Assembly (NCBI GenBank): GCA_036939355.1
Contig: JALLAP010000780.1
Span: forward strand, 1-10,335
Origin: Thalassiosira profunda
Taxonomy: Eukaryota; Bacillariophyta; Thalassiosirophyceae; Thalassiosirales; Thalassiosiraceae
DNA: 10,335 bases
Reading direction: 5' to 3'
Positions 1-7,022 of the stretch are shown piece by piece (position 1 is the first letter of the stretch; each line of letters starts with the position of its first letter). The translations under genes and the position numbers were made by a program. Under the pieces are notes generated by a model. That model worked only from the letters and a program-made list of their open reading frames with translations. It was not told the DNA's origin and did no database searches.

Positions 1-1
1 G

Positions 2-196
2 CAGCAGCGGGAGCGGGGCGGGCATCGGCACGGCGCGGGGCCGGCGAAGGGTCCGACGTCGGACGGGTACGATCGACGGGGAGGGGAGGGGGGGTACGAT
101 GCGCGGGACCGGGAACGCAACGGCGGGAGCCGAGGCGGGGGCGGGGGAGCGTATTACAGCGGCGGTGGCCGAGAGAGCCGACGAGGCGGCTATTGA
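2..196 (+). CDS. C-terminal end of an RGG-box, probably RNA-binding protein (partial)
   Basis: Frame 2 is open from the window edge to TGA at 194-196, giving 64 residues and no start, so this is the 3' end of a gene that begins outside. The peptide is dominated by Gly and Arg with scattered Tyr and Asp, including YDRRGGEGGYDARDRERN, a run SRGGGGG and the final RESRRGGY. Such RGG/RG tails are typical of RNA-binding proteins (hnRNP-, fibrillarin- or DEAD-box-helicase-type), where they bind RNA, are arginine-methylated and promote condensates. No RRM, KH or helicase motif lies within the window, so the family is open. The very high GC follows from Gly/Arg codons. It faces the next gene tail to tail. 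Coding status is well supported by the composition and the sharp stop; the function is inferred from composition only. Confidence 0.65.
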   Translation, partial: QQRERGGHRHGAGPAKGPTSDGYDRRGGEGGYDARDRERNGGSRGGGGGAYYSGGGRESRRGGY

Positions 197-505
197 TCGT
201 CAGGAAGCTACACGGCGTGCTCGCAATGCAAAGATGTTGTCGCGGTCGAATTAAGGAAGTTTGGGATGTAGCTGGGGAGATGGAAGTGGGTTGGACTGGG
301 GTCAACTTCGGCAGAAGTTTGTATTGGAAGGAAAATGTTGACGACGATCGAGTTGGTGTGTCGATCTCTTTGTGTGGTCCTCTTCTGTCTGCAACAGAAG
401 CAGAGCTGATGAGACTAAAGTGAATATGAATATGATGAAACGCGTCTGTGGAATGGGATATGGTATGTGGCCAGATGCCAACCGGCTGACTGCTCTTCGC
501 CAGTG
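197..505. other. Convergent intergenic region, 3' flanks of two genes
   Basis: These 309 bases separate the stop of the RGG protein (+) from the stop of the GRDP-like gene (-) and should hold both 3' untranslated regions. The base composition falls sharply from the GC-rich coding end. Short open frames here have no recognisable features. I see no RNA gene, repeat or clear poly(A) signal. Confidence 0.5.
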
Positions 506-1582
506 CTATCGTTTGATATCTACGCGGTTGGCTCTACTCAACAGTCGGCCAAGAACTCTGTGGAATTTGGAGAGTGAAGTCTTTTGTGCTCTGTCCACCC
601 AGCCAGGCCGGAAGTACTGCTTCGGCGGCTCGCCCCTGTACATCCCTCCGGGCACGGGATATTGCTCGTTGTATGTCTCGTACCACAATTGACACGTGGC
701 TCGATAATTTGTGTCCAAATCGCCTCCCTCCGTGCGATCATTCAGAGTGTCATCATGATTCATCAACATGCCATTCACCCTCATATTCTCCGCGTGATAG
801 CCGTAAATGGACATCAAAATGTGCGTGTGCCAAATGAGATCAATCTGGTACGTTGGGACGACGTATTTGTGCCGCTTCAGCCGGCGGAGGACGATGAACC
901 TGACATAATTGTCGGCCCCTTGTTGCAGGAACGAGTCCGACGAAAAGCGAGGGCCGGACACCTGCCACAGAAACGTAGATTGTCGTTGGCAGGACTCCAC
1001 GAGGTCGAATCCACTCAGTCTTTTGTCGACACTGCTGCTGCCTTCCGCTGATTTGTTCTTGTCCAAGAAGAAATGTTCGTTTGGATACATCGCTCTGAAC
1101 ACTCGAATTGTCTCTTCGCACACCGTCTGCTCTTCATCAGTAGTCACGGTGGCGTTGGTTGCGCTGCCCTCCAGCTGAAAAGAAAATGGGTATTGCGTGT
1201 CTAGGAACTCCCCCGGCGGCAACTCTTCAGCCAATTTGTTCTTCCCCTCGGCCCATGCAAGCTTCTTCTCGAAGAACCGCTCCTGGACGTAGTCCAAGTA
1301 ACGGTAGGGCGCGAGGCGGTGGCAGTGCCACAGCCAGGCGATGTCCGCCGGCGGGATAAGTTTGCACGCGGCATCCGTTCGGCGGCACACTGACGCCACC
1401 AAGGGAAGCCACAACTCAGTGTACCTGCGAAAGGACTCGTCGCTCGGATTGGTGAGCGTTGTGATGCCATTTCGATGCAGCGATTGCAGGAATGAGATGT
1501 GGCGTTTGGCCTGCTCCACCAGCTCTAGCGAGAGGGGCGAATCCGCCGCGGGCCCACGCGCAGTCGCTGCCAGGATGGTCAT
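506..1582 (-). CDS. GRDP-like protein (DUF1399, glycine-rich domain-containing family)
   Basis: A single-exon frame of 358 aa. The start chosen is the first ATG (1582-1580); the two codons before it begin with TTG and are not a likely eukaryotic start. Two diagnostic blocks are visible: ADIAWLWHCHRLAPYRY near residues 79-95 and TYQIDLIWHTHILM near 244-257, followed by DDTLNDR and, further on, LWYETYNEQYPVPGGMYRGE. This paired W-H-x-H pattern with a D-D-x-L-N-D-R box is characteristic of the DUF1399/GRDP family of plants, fungi and protists. Plant members are usually much longer and carry a C2-like or glycine-rich tail; that tail is absent here, so this is a compact version holding only the core. 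Plant GRDPs are linked to stress and hormone responses, but the biochemical activity is unknown. No signal peptide or membrane span is seen. It shares an upstream region with the SERINC gene. Confidence 0.8.
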   Translation of the reverse strand: MTILAATARGPAADSPLSLELVEQAKRHISFLQSLHRNGITTLTNPSDESFRRYTELWLPLVASVCRRTDAACKLIPPADIAWLWHCHRLAPYRYLDYVQERFFEKKLAWAEGKNKLAEELPPGEFLDTQYPFSFQLEGSATNATVTTDEEQTVCEETIRVFRAMYPNEHFFLDKNKSAEGSSSVDKRLSGFDLVESCQRQSTFLWQVSGPRFSSDSFLQQGADNYVRFIVLRRLKRHKYVVPTYQIDLIWHTHILMSIYGYHAENMRVNGMLMNHDDTLNDRTEGGDLDTNYRATCQLWYETYNEQYPVPGGMYRGEPPKQYFRPGWVDRAQKTSLSKFHRVLGRLLSRANRVDIKR

Positions 1583-1821
1583 TCTCAAAGGTGCAGCTTC
1601 GGGGCAAAACTCCTCCGATGCGAGGGTGCACGGTTCTCAGTCAGAAGCGTCACTCCCCACCCAGCTCCCCGAACAACCGCCCGGCCTCTGCGCCTCCGCT
1701 TCTTGCCCCCGCTGCACCGCCCCTCTTCCGGCTCTGCAACCTCTTCCTCTACACCTCTCTACACCCAGCGCCGGTTGCTTTGCTTGCCCCTCTACCCTCC
1801 TCTCGCCTCTCGCCTCAGAAT

Positions 1822-1877
1822 TCACGTGATCACCGATTACTTGAGAAATTTGTACGAAGCAATCGTATCACGTGATC
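1822..1877. promoter_or_regulatory. Two copies of the palindromic E/G-box TCACGTGA
   Basis: TCACGTGATC occurs at 1822-1831 and again, identical, at 1868-1877, 46 bp apart start to start. CACGTG is the core target of bHLH and many bZIP factors in eukaryotes, and TCACGTGA is a preferred extended form. Two identical 10-mers in one promoter are unlikely by chance. Which of the two divergent genes they control cannot be told, though they lie closer to the SERINC start. Confidence 0.5.
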
Positions 1878-1963
1878 GTCGTGACCGTGTCGAACTTTTC
1901 TGAAGCAGAGAGCTGGCTAGCTGGCTCTACATACATAGCTGGGAAGGGGTGGCGTGGGGCGTC

Positions 1964-1977
1964 TACATATTTATGTA
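1964..1977 (+). promoter_or_regulatory. TATA-like element for the SERINC gene
   Basis: TACATATTTATGTA is an AT-rich inverted repeat (arms TACATA/TATGTA) in a GC-rich setting, about 55-65 bp before the ATG at 2031. That spacing would put a transcription start near 1995-2005 and a leader of roughly 30 nt. It is the best core-promoter candidate, but no transcript data support it. Confidence 0.4.
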
Positions 1978-2030
1978 AAACGGAACGCAGTAGCACAAGA
2001 ACAAAGTGAAGCCGCAAGCAGCAAACAGCA

Positions 2031-3731
2031 ATGGTGAGTGCGCGGGAGGGACAGGATGGGCGGGTTGGCCGTTGGGCGGGGAATTGCGGCGGCGGAGTGC
2101 AGCGGGGATAGGATGGGCGGGTTAGGCGATTAGCGATTAGGGGGGAATCGCGACGGAGTTGGACAGTGCAGCGTCGAGGACGCAGAATTCGGAGGCACAG
2201 GATGATGCGGATTGCAATCAGTTCTGCTCACCCTCTTCACCTCATTATTTCCATCCAACAGGGATCTGCAATCTCCTCCACGATTTCCATGGGATTGACG
2301 TATTGCGCCTGCTCCTCGGCATCGTCCATCTGCAACGCCTGTTTAGGCCAAACGTCCCCCCACACGAGCGGACGACGGCGATCGGTCCTCCTCCTCGCCC
2401 TCGCGGTGTTATTGGCGCTGACGTTTCAGTACTCCCTGGCCCCGGCCATCTTGGGCGACGGCAACAGCTGGTGGAACGTCGTCCGAAAAACGCCGGGGGT
2501 GGGGAAACACGTTTTTCGTGGGTGGACGAGCGGGTGCGAGCAATATCTGCCCGACGACCAGCACGGAGGAAACGACGAAGACAAACTCTCTGGGCCGTTT
2601 GGGCAATGTGCGGGGAACGCGGGGGTGTACCGCCCCACCTTCTTCTCCTTCCTCTTCTTCACATTTGCGGCCGTGGCGTCGTACCTCCGCCCGTCGCTGA
2701 ACCGGGAGGTGTGGCCGGCCAAATACAGTATGTACCTCCTGTTGGTGGTGGCATCGGTGTTCATGTCCAATCATCCCTGGTTCACGGGGGTCTTCCTCCA
2801 CCTTTCGCGGGTGGGGGCGGGGGTGTTCATCGTCGTCCAGCAGATCATTCTGATCGATTTGGCGTACAATTGGAACGACAATTGGGTGGGGAAGGCGGAT
2901 TCGGCGGACCGCTTAGAATGGGGCAGCGGGAAGAAGTGGCTCCAGGCGACGATTGCCGTCTGCTCCTCCTTTTACGTGGCGGCGTTCATCGGAATTGGGC
3001 TCTTGTATCACTACTTCAAGGGATGCGGGGGGAATACGGCCATCATTACGATGAGTCTGATTGGGATTGTCGCCGTGACGGTCGTGCAGCTGAGCGGCGT
3101 CGATGGAAGCCTGCTGACCTCCTCCGTGATCTCGCTGTACGTCGTCTACCTGGGCTACTCGGCCGTCTCAAAGAATCCCCACGGATCGTGCAATCCTCTT
3201 CTGGCGAAGGAGAACGATCCGTACGATATTGCCATCGGCTTGGTCTTGACTGCCCTCAGTCTCGCCTGGACGGGATGGAGCTGGACGGCCGAGGACCGGC
3301 TGAGCGGCGACAATGTCAAAGAGGCACGGTCTCTTGCCAAGAGTGGGAATACATTTCGAAGGGGACAAGATCCCGTGCTCGATTTGGACGATCCTCTCCT
3401 AGAGTATAATGATGCGGATCGACCGCCGTCGGGGTTGGCACTTGGATCGGGTGGCGACGATGACGTGCTGGTTTCGCAAGGCAGCGACATTTGGAAGCTG
3501 AATGCCATTCTGGCGCTCGTGAGTTGCTGGGTGGCCATGTCTCTGACGGGCTGGGGCTCCATCTCGGGGGCTGTTGGAGGGGAGGATGGCGACCAGATTC
3601 ACAACGCGGCCAATCCGACTGTTGGGAAAGTCAATATGGCCATGATTGCAGTTAGCCAGTGGGTGGCACTCTCGTTGTATGCCTGGACGCTTGTTGCGCC
3701 TCGGCTGTTCCCCGATCGTGACTTTTCATGA
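2031..3731 (+). CDS. SERINC/TMS family multi-pass membrane protein (two coding exons)
   Basis: Coding parts are 2031-2033 (the ATG alone) joined to 2262-3731, giving 490 aa, a usual length for the family. The spliced N-terminus reads MGSAISSTISMG followed by a cysteine-rich stretch, matching the conserved Met-Gly-Ser and Cys-rich start of eukaryotic SERINCs. Other family blocks are GVFIVVQQIILIDLAYNWND (about 188-207), the signature GSLLTSSVISLYVVYLGYSA (283-302) followed by SCNPLL, a late WVALSLYAWTLVAP segment, and the C-terminal PDRDFS. Around ten hydrophobic membrane segments are visible. An acidic, Gly-rich loop precedes the last two spans. SERINC proteins were proposed to aid serine incorporation into membrane lipids, and more recently to act as lipid scramblases; they reside in the endomembrane system and plasma membrane. 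Family assignment is firm; the exact activity here is inferred. Confidence 0.92.
2034..2261 (+). other. First intron of the SERINC gene, directly after the start codon
   Basis: The donor GTGAGT begins on the base after ATG (2031-2033), and the acceptor CCATCCAACAG ends at 2261 after a pyrimidine-rich run; CTGCTCAC near 2224 is a possible branch site. The length, 228 nt, is a multiple of three, so retention keeps frame but meets TAG at 2109-2111. The 5' half is G-rich with an imperfect direct repeat. Splicing here is what restores the conserved MGS start. Confidence 0.8.
2053..2123 (+). repeat. Imperfect tandem repeat inside the SERINC intron
   Basis: AGGATGGGCGGGTT occurs at 2053-2066 and exactly again at 2110-2123, a period of 57 bp. 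Similarity continues loosely (a G-run then GGAAT, a GCG/CGG-rich part, then GTGCAGCG), as from an old local duplication. The G-runs could form G-quadruplex-like structure or act as intronic splicing enhancers. Confidence 0.6.
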
Positions 3732-3799
3732 GCAATGTAGAATAGTATGATATTGTAACTAAAGATGGACAAAGCAAGTATACCTTGGCGAAGAGGCAT
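3732..3799. other. Short convergent spacer
   Basis: These 68 bp separate the SERINC stop from the stop of the minus-strand gene. They are AT-rich, and transcripts of the two genes almost certainly overlap or end inside the neighbour. No other feature is seen. Confidence 0.5.
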
Positions 3800-5365
3800 T
3801 CAATGCGGCTCCTTATTTCGCTTCGGCCGTGCTTTCTTCTTCTTCGATCTTCGCTTTACCACATCAGCACTGTACAGAATGCAATCACTCTCAACCGCCT
3901 CATCAATCAAACAATCCATCGATTGCCCATTCTCCAACCGTGCCAATGCCTTCTCTAAAAAACTTCGTATGCCGACTCTATCTTCGTCAATCTGGAGGAG
4001 GTACTCTCGCATCGGATAATCTCGGATCAGCTCGAGCAATATCTCAACTAGAAAGCGCTTTGCCTCACGAATCAGGTGTTCGCTGTCGAGGACTGCGTAC
4101 TCCAAATCCAGGATGCTGAAGACAAGGCAGCAAAAGTCGATGTGGAAGAGGACCGGCGAGTATTGAACCTCTCCATCATTTTCGCCGCCTTCACTCTCCA
4201 CCGAATCGCCATTTTCAGAAGCATCGTCCTTTGGAATGCCAATTGCAAAGGCAAACATTCTAGACTCTGTCGTGGGCGGACCCGCATGTATCTCATTACC
4301 TCCTGCCAAGAGTGTCGTCCCCGGCTCTGCCATTAATCCAAGCTGGTACGCCACGGGTTGGTACAATTTGCCAAAGCACAGCAATTGTTGATTGATGGTG
4401 GTCCAGCCGAAACACCTCGTGTACCACTTGCTTTTTAGTGGCATGTCCCCATGCTTTGATGATGATAAGATCTCCCTAACCAATTCTGGAACGCTTCGAT
4501 GCTGGCCCCAGAACTCAATCAGAGAAGCGCCATTGGTTACCGGCGATCCGTCCCCATCATCCATTTCATAGACAACTGTGCTCGGACAGTTGGCCGACAT
4601 GTACAGGCAAATCTGCACATTGCCAACCATGTTGTCGATGTGCCGCACTTGGCCCTCCGTCGGTCCGCCGAATTGCAAAATGAACATCAGATTGCCGAGC
4701 CGGTTGTATCGAGCGCAACTTCTTTCTTGCGTGCGACGGTTGCACATCCCCAGCATATAATGTTTGATCGTGTCAATGGTCAGGGCATGTTTGCGTCCTC
4801 TTCCATTTCGTTGATTGTACAGTTCGAGCAATTGCACCGCTGCATTCTTGCCTTTCCCTCTGCCGCTGATGTCTCCATTGCAATCGCCATCACCTGTTGG
4901 AAACGACACGCGATAGATGGAGTAGTCGTCGCTGCCGCCCTGCAATTCCCCCACCGACGCACCGCCCCGTTGCAAATCGCCCTCCAGAATCTCCAGGCAC
5001 GTCTCCCTCGCCTCGTGGAGGACGAAGCGGGAGAATGCACCAAATTCCTCGGCCGCGGCATCCTCCGCCGTCGTCTGGGGCGCGAAGACGTCTACGGCCA
5101 TCTCCGCGAGGGCGCGCTTGATCTCGTGCTCGCTGCCGAGTTCGGGATATCGCTTCCGCATCTCGGCGGGCCACAGATGTCTCGAGGGCGGCGCATATGA
5201 CAGGCTGTTGGCAATGCTGGTGGGCCGGGGGTCGCCAAGCTCTTGGGGATGGAGGAGGGTGACGGGTGATGACCGGGACGCAAAAATGAGTGGCTTTACA
5301 GAGAGGCCGAAATTTCGGATTTGCTCCCCTCCGCCTCCTCCTCCGCCTCCGCCTCCTCCGTCCAT
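3800..5365 (-). CDS. Unrecognised 521-aa protein with dioxygenase-like residue pattern and basic C-terminal tail
   Basis: I do not recognise this family. The frame is open for 521 aa in one exon. Residues 3-13 are a polyglycine run encoded by a GGA/GGC repeat; residues 14-60 are Ser- and Pro-rich. The ordered part probably starts near residue 69. Between 222 and 376 the pattern resembles a double-stranded beta-helix 2-oxoglutarate/Fe(II) dioxygenase: RHIDN gives H-x-D at 242/244, then CLYMSANCPSTVVYEM, and later GTTLLAGGNEIHAGPPTTES with His360 and Arg369, nine residues apart as in prolyl hydroxylases, followed by a MFAFAIGIP strand. The stretch between the metal residues is unusually long (about 115 residues). 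An acidic loop lies at 379-400, a hydrophobic helical part at 405-455, and the tail KRRSKKKKARPKRNK (504-518) looks like a nuclear or nucleolar signal. The start is uncertain: an out-of-frame ATG precedes it, and Met69 (codon 5161-5159) is an alternative. Confidence 0.7.
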   Translation of the reverse strand: MDGGGGGGGGGGGEQIRNFGLSVKPLIFASRSSPVTLLHPQELGDPRPTSIANSLSYAPPSRHLWPAEMRKRYPELGSEHEIKRALAEMAVDVFAPQTTAEDAAAEEFGAFSRFVLHEARETCLEILEGDLQRGGASVGELQGGSDDYSIYRVSFPTGDGDCNGDISGRGKGKNAAVQLLELYNQRNGRGRKHALTIDTIKHYMLGMCNRRTQERSCARYNRLGNLMFILQFGGPTEGQVRHIDNMVGNVQICLYMSANCPSTVVYEMDDGDGSPVTNGASLIEFWGQHRSVPELVREILSSSKHGDMPLKSKWYTRCFGWTTINQQLLCFGKLYQPVAYQLGLMAEPGTTLLAGGNEIHAGPPTTESRMFAFAIGIPKDDASENGDSVESEGGENDGEVQYSPVLFHIDFCCLVFSILDLEYAVLDSEHLIREAKRFLVEILLELIRDYPMREYLLQIDEDRVGIRSFLEKALARLENGQSMDCLIDEAVESDCILYSADVVKRRSKKKKARPKRNKEPH

Positions 5366-5415
5366 TTCATAACCGTCCGCTGTGACGTGAATGGAGAGGA
5401 CCCGCTGCTTGGTCT
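5366..5415. promoter_or_regulatory. 50-bp divergent spacer with CRE-like TGACGTGA
   Basis: Only 50 bp separate the annotated ATGs of the unknown gene (-) and the kinase gene (+). TGACGTGA at 5383-5390 contains TGACGT, the core bound by bZIP/CREB-type factors. In the diatom Phaeodactylum, TGACGT elements control CO2- and cAMP-responsive plastid carbonic anhydrase genes. A single 6-mer is weak evidence, but its place in so short a spacer is notable. The real promoter of either gene may extend into the other's 5' coding part. Confidence 0.35.
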
Positions 5416-6924
5416 ATGCGCGAAATCCACATCATATGCACGCTGATCTTCGCGGTGGCACTGAGTGAAGCATTTGCAATTCAGCCATCATCAACACGTG
5501 CACCGACAAAGATGATGGCCACAGACCAGGCCTGCGACGGTCAGGACCTTCTCCCGATCATCGCCCACGCCCTCCCGACCGTCATCTCCTACACCCTCCC
5601 CTCCGAGAGGGTAGTGCAGGCCAACGCTGAGGGCGCGCGGATCCTGGCGCGGCACTCGAGCGTCCTCTCGGAAACATCGAATGATGGTGGGGGAGAGGAC
5701 GAGGGAGCCGACGGCCACCACGGGAGCAGCGAGTACGTCATCGACGCTCATTCGGAGGTCGAGGAGACAGAACTGTTTCTAAAACGGGTGGCGGCGTCGT
5801 CGTACGCGCACAAGACGTGGACTGATTTGCGACGCACCCTGGTGTATCTGCGGACCGAAGTAAGATTTTACAACGAGACTACCCCGATGCTTGGGTTACG
5901 GAAGCATCTGCCGGTGGTGCATCACTCCCAATACGATTTGGAAGGATTGGTTCCTGAGGATTCGCCCACGACGGACGCCAAACAACCGTCACCTTTTCCG
6001 GAAGCGGACGAGGCGAAAAAGCACGAGCTCCTTGCGGGCAGGGGCGGGCACATCCTTCTGCAATCTCTCTCGCCCACACACGGCTACTTTCAGGATTCTC
6101 CCATTTCGCCGTCGCAGGCGCTGCTGTGTTTGAAGGCGGTGGCGGAGCTGCACGCCGGGGCGTGGGGCAACAAAGCGCTGCTGCAGAAAATCAGCGATCG
6201 ACTGTCCAGCGCGGGAGGATCGTACCAGCTGCAATTCCGAAATCCGAAGGAGTTGCACAACATGGTGGCGTCGTGGGAGGGATTTCGGGAACGCTTCCGG
6301 GGGTTGGACGGCACGGAGATCCTGGAGAAGGAGAGCGTGACCCGGCTCGGGCAGAGGATATACGACATGGCCGAGTGGGTGTCGAAGGAGCTCTCGCCAA
6401 ATGTGGACGACGAATATGCCACGTTGGTGCACGGTGATTACAAGTCGATGAATGTGTTCCTTCCCAACGAAGCCAAAGACGGTGGAGAAGGGGACGCAAT
6501 CATGATTGATTTTTCGTGTGCCGGAATCGGGTATGGCATGAGCGACGTTGGAATGCACTTGGTCCACGCCGTCCTACCCACTGATCTGGAGAATGGCGGA
6601 GAGGAGAAGCTCGTTGAAGGATACCTTGTGGCTCTCGAGGCAGCAATGCGCCAGCGGGATCCCGGAAAGGAGAAGTGGACGTATAACCGAGACGAGGCGC
6701 TGCGGCACTACCGCCTCGCGTGCGTCGATTACATCCGCTTCATCATGGGGCGGTTCTGGAGGAGTGCTACTCCCGATTCCTTCGAGAGCAAACGCAAGTC
6801 GAAGAATACCACACTGATCAATCGGAACCTTGCCGCGGCAATGGCTTTCGTTAAGAAGGTGGATGGGTATCTGGCAACGTTTGAGAAGGAGAGAGAAGCC
6901 GCCGCACTGGCCTCTGAGCGATAA
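5416..6924 (+). CDS. CHK/EcKinase-like small-molecule kinase with probable plastid presequence
   Basis: A 502-aa single-exon protein of the aminoglycoside/choline-kinase-like phosphotransferase fold. Visible elements in order: LFLKRV with the likely ATP-binding Lys123; RTEVRFYNE with the helix-C Glu148; hinge-like HILLQSL near 212; LCLKAVAELHAGAW (237-250); the catalytic loop LVHGDYKSMNVFLP with His339, Asp341 and Asn346; and the metal-binding IMIDFSCAGIGYGMSDVGMH with Asp365. All catalytic residues are present, so it should be active; members phosphorylate small alcohols such as choline, ecdysteroids or antibiotics, and the substrate cannot be read from sequence. Residues 1-19 form a signal peptide (IICTLIFAVALSEA) with Phe20 just after the predicted cut, followed by AIQPSSTRAPTK, a Ser/Thr/Arg-rich stretch. 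This matches the signal plus transit peptide with +1 Phe used for import into heterokont plastids. An acidic, Gly-rich loop at 89-118 is an insert before the lysine strand. Confidence 0.85.
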   Translation: MREIHIICTLIFAVALSEAFAIQPSSTRAPTKMMATDQACDGQDLLPIIAHALPTVISYTLPSERVVQANAEGARILARHSSVLSETSNDGGGEDEGADGHHGSSEYVIDAHSEVEETELFLKRVAASSYAHKTWTDLRRTLVYLRTEVRFYNETTPMLGLRKHLPVVHHSQYDLEGLVPEDSPTTDAKQPSPFPEADEAKKHELLAGRGGHILLQSLSPTHGYFQDSPISPSQALLCLKAVAELHAGAWGNKALLQKISDRLSSAGGSYQLQFRNPKELHNMVASWEGFRERFRGLDGTEILEKESVTRLGQRIYDMAEWVSKELSPNVDDEYATLVHGDYKSMNVFLPNEAKDGGEGDAIMIDFSCAGIGYGMSDVGMHLVHAVLPTDLENGGEEKLVEGYLVALEAAMRQRDPGKEKWTYNRDEALRHYRLACVDYIRFIMGRFWRSATPDSFESKRKSKNTTLINRNLAAAMAFVKKVDGYLATFEKEREAAALASER

Positions 6925-7022
6925 CCAAGCGACGGATACCCTGCTCTAATGCAAGATGTAGCATCTCCTTGAGCTTCCATCTCCCTCAATCCCATCGCCC
7001 CCAAACCCTGATATCCTTTGTA
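6925..7022. other. Convergent spacer
   Basis: This 98-bp stretch between the kinase stop (+) and the MYND protein stop (-) should hold both 3' ends. It is C/T-rich in its middle part. No RNA gene or repeat is seen. Confidence 0.5.

Larger units (their letters stand above)
1583..2030. promoter_or_regulatory. Divergent promoter region between GRDP-like and SERINC genes
   Basis: This 448-bp gene-free stretch lies between two divergent start codons. From about 1640 to 1818 the plus strand is strongly C/T-rich, ending in a CTCTCGCCTCTCGCCTCAG run. It then becomes AT-richer and holds two copies of TCACGTGATC (1822-1831, 1868-1877), a tandem AGCTGGCT pair (1911-1926) and a TATA-like palindromic element (1964-1977). 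The pyrimidine tract lies closest to the minus-strand gene and probably contributes to its 5' leader. Long open frames across the tract on both strands look like composition artefacts. Confidence 0.6.

Noticed and set aside
1341..1875. Long plus-strand open frames over the C/T-rich tract
   Set aside because: They run across the 5' end of the GRDP-like gene and the pyrimidine tract; the Pro/Ser/Leu composition follows from base bias.
2166..2261. N-terminal extension of the SERINC frame from a GTG at 2166 or the ATGs at 2202/2205
   Set aside because: It encodes basic, non-family sequence directly before a good acceptor, while the ATG at 2031 spliced to 2262 restores the conserved MGS start. 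Alternative use of 2202 cannot be wholly excluded.
4499..5200. 233-aa plus-strand open frame antisense to the unknown gene
   Set aside because: It lies wholly within the longer coding frame on the other strand and shows no domain or coherent motif.
5327..5360. GGA/GGC microsatellite encoding polyglycine as a possible repeat element
   Set aside because: It is a simple triplet/hexamer repeat with no structure beyond slippage; noted in the gene entry instead.
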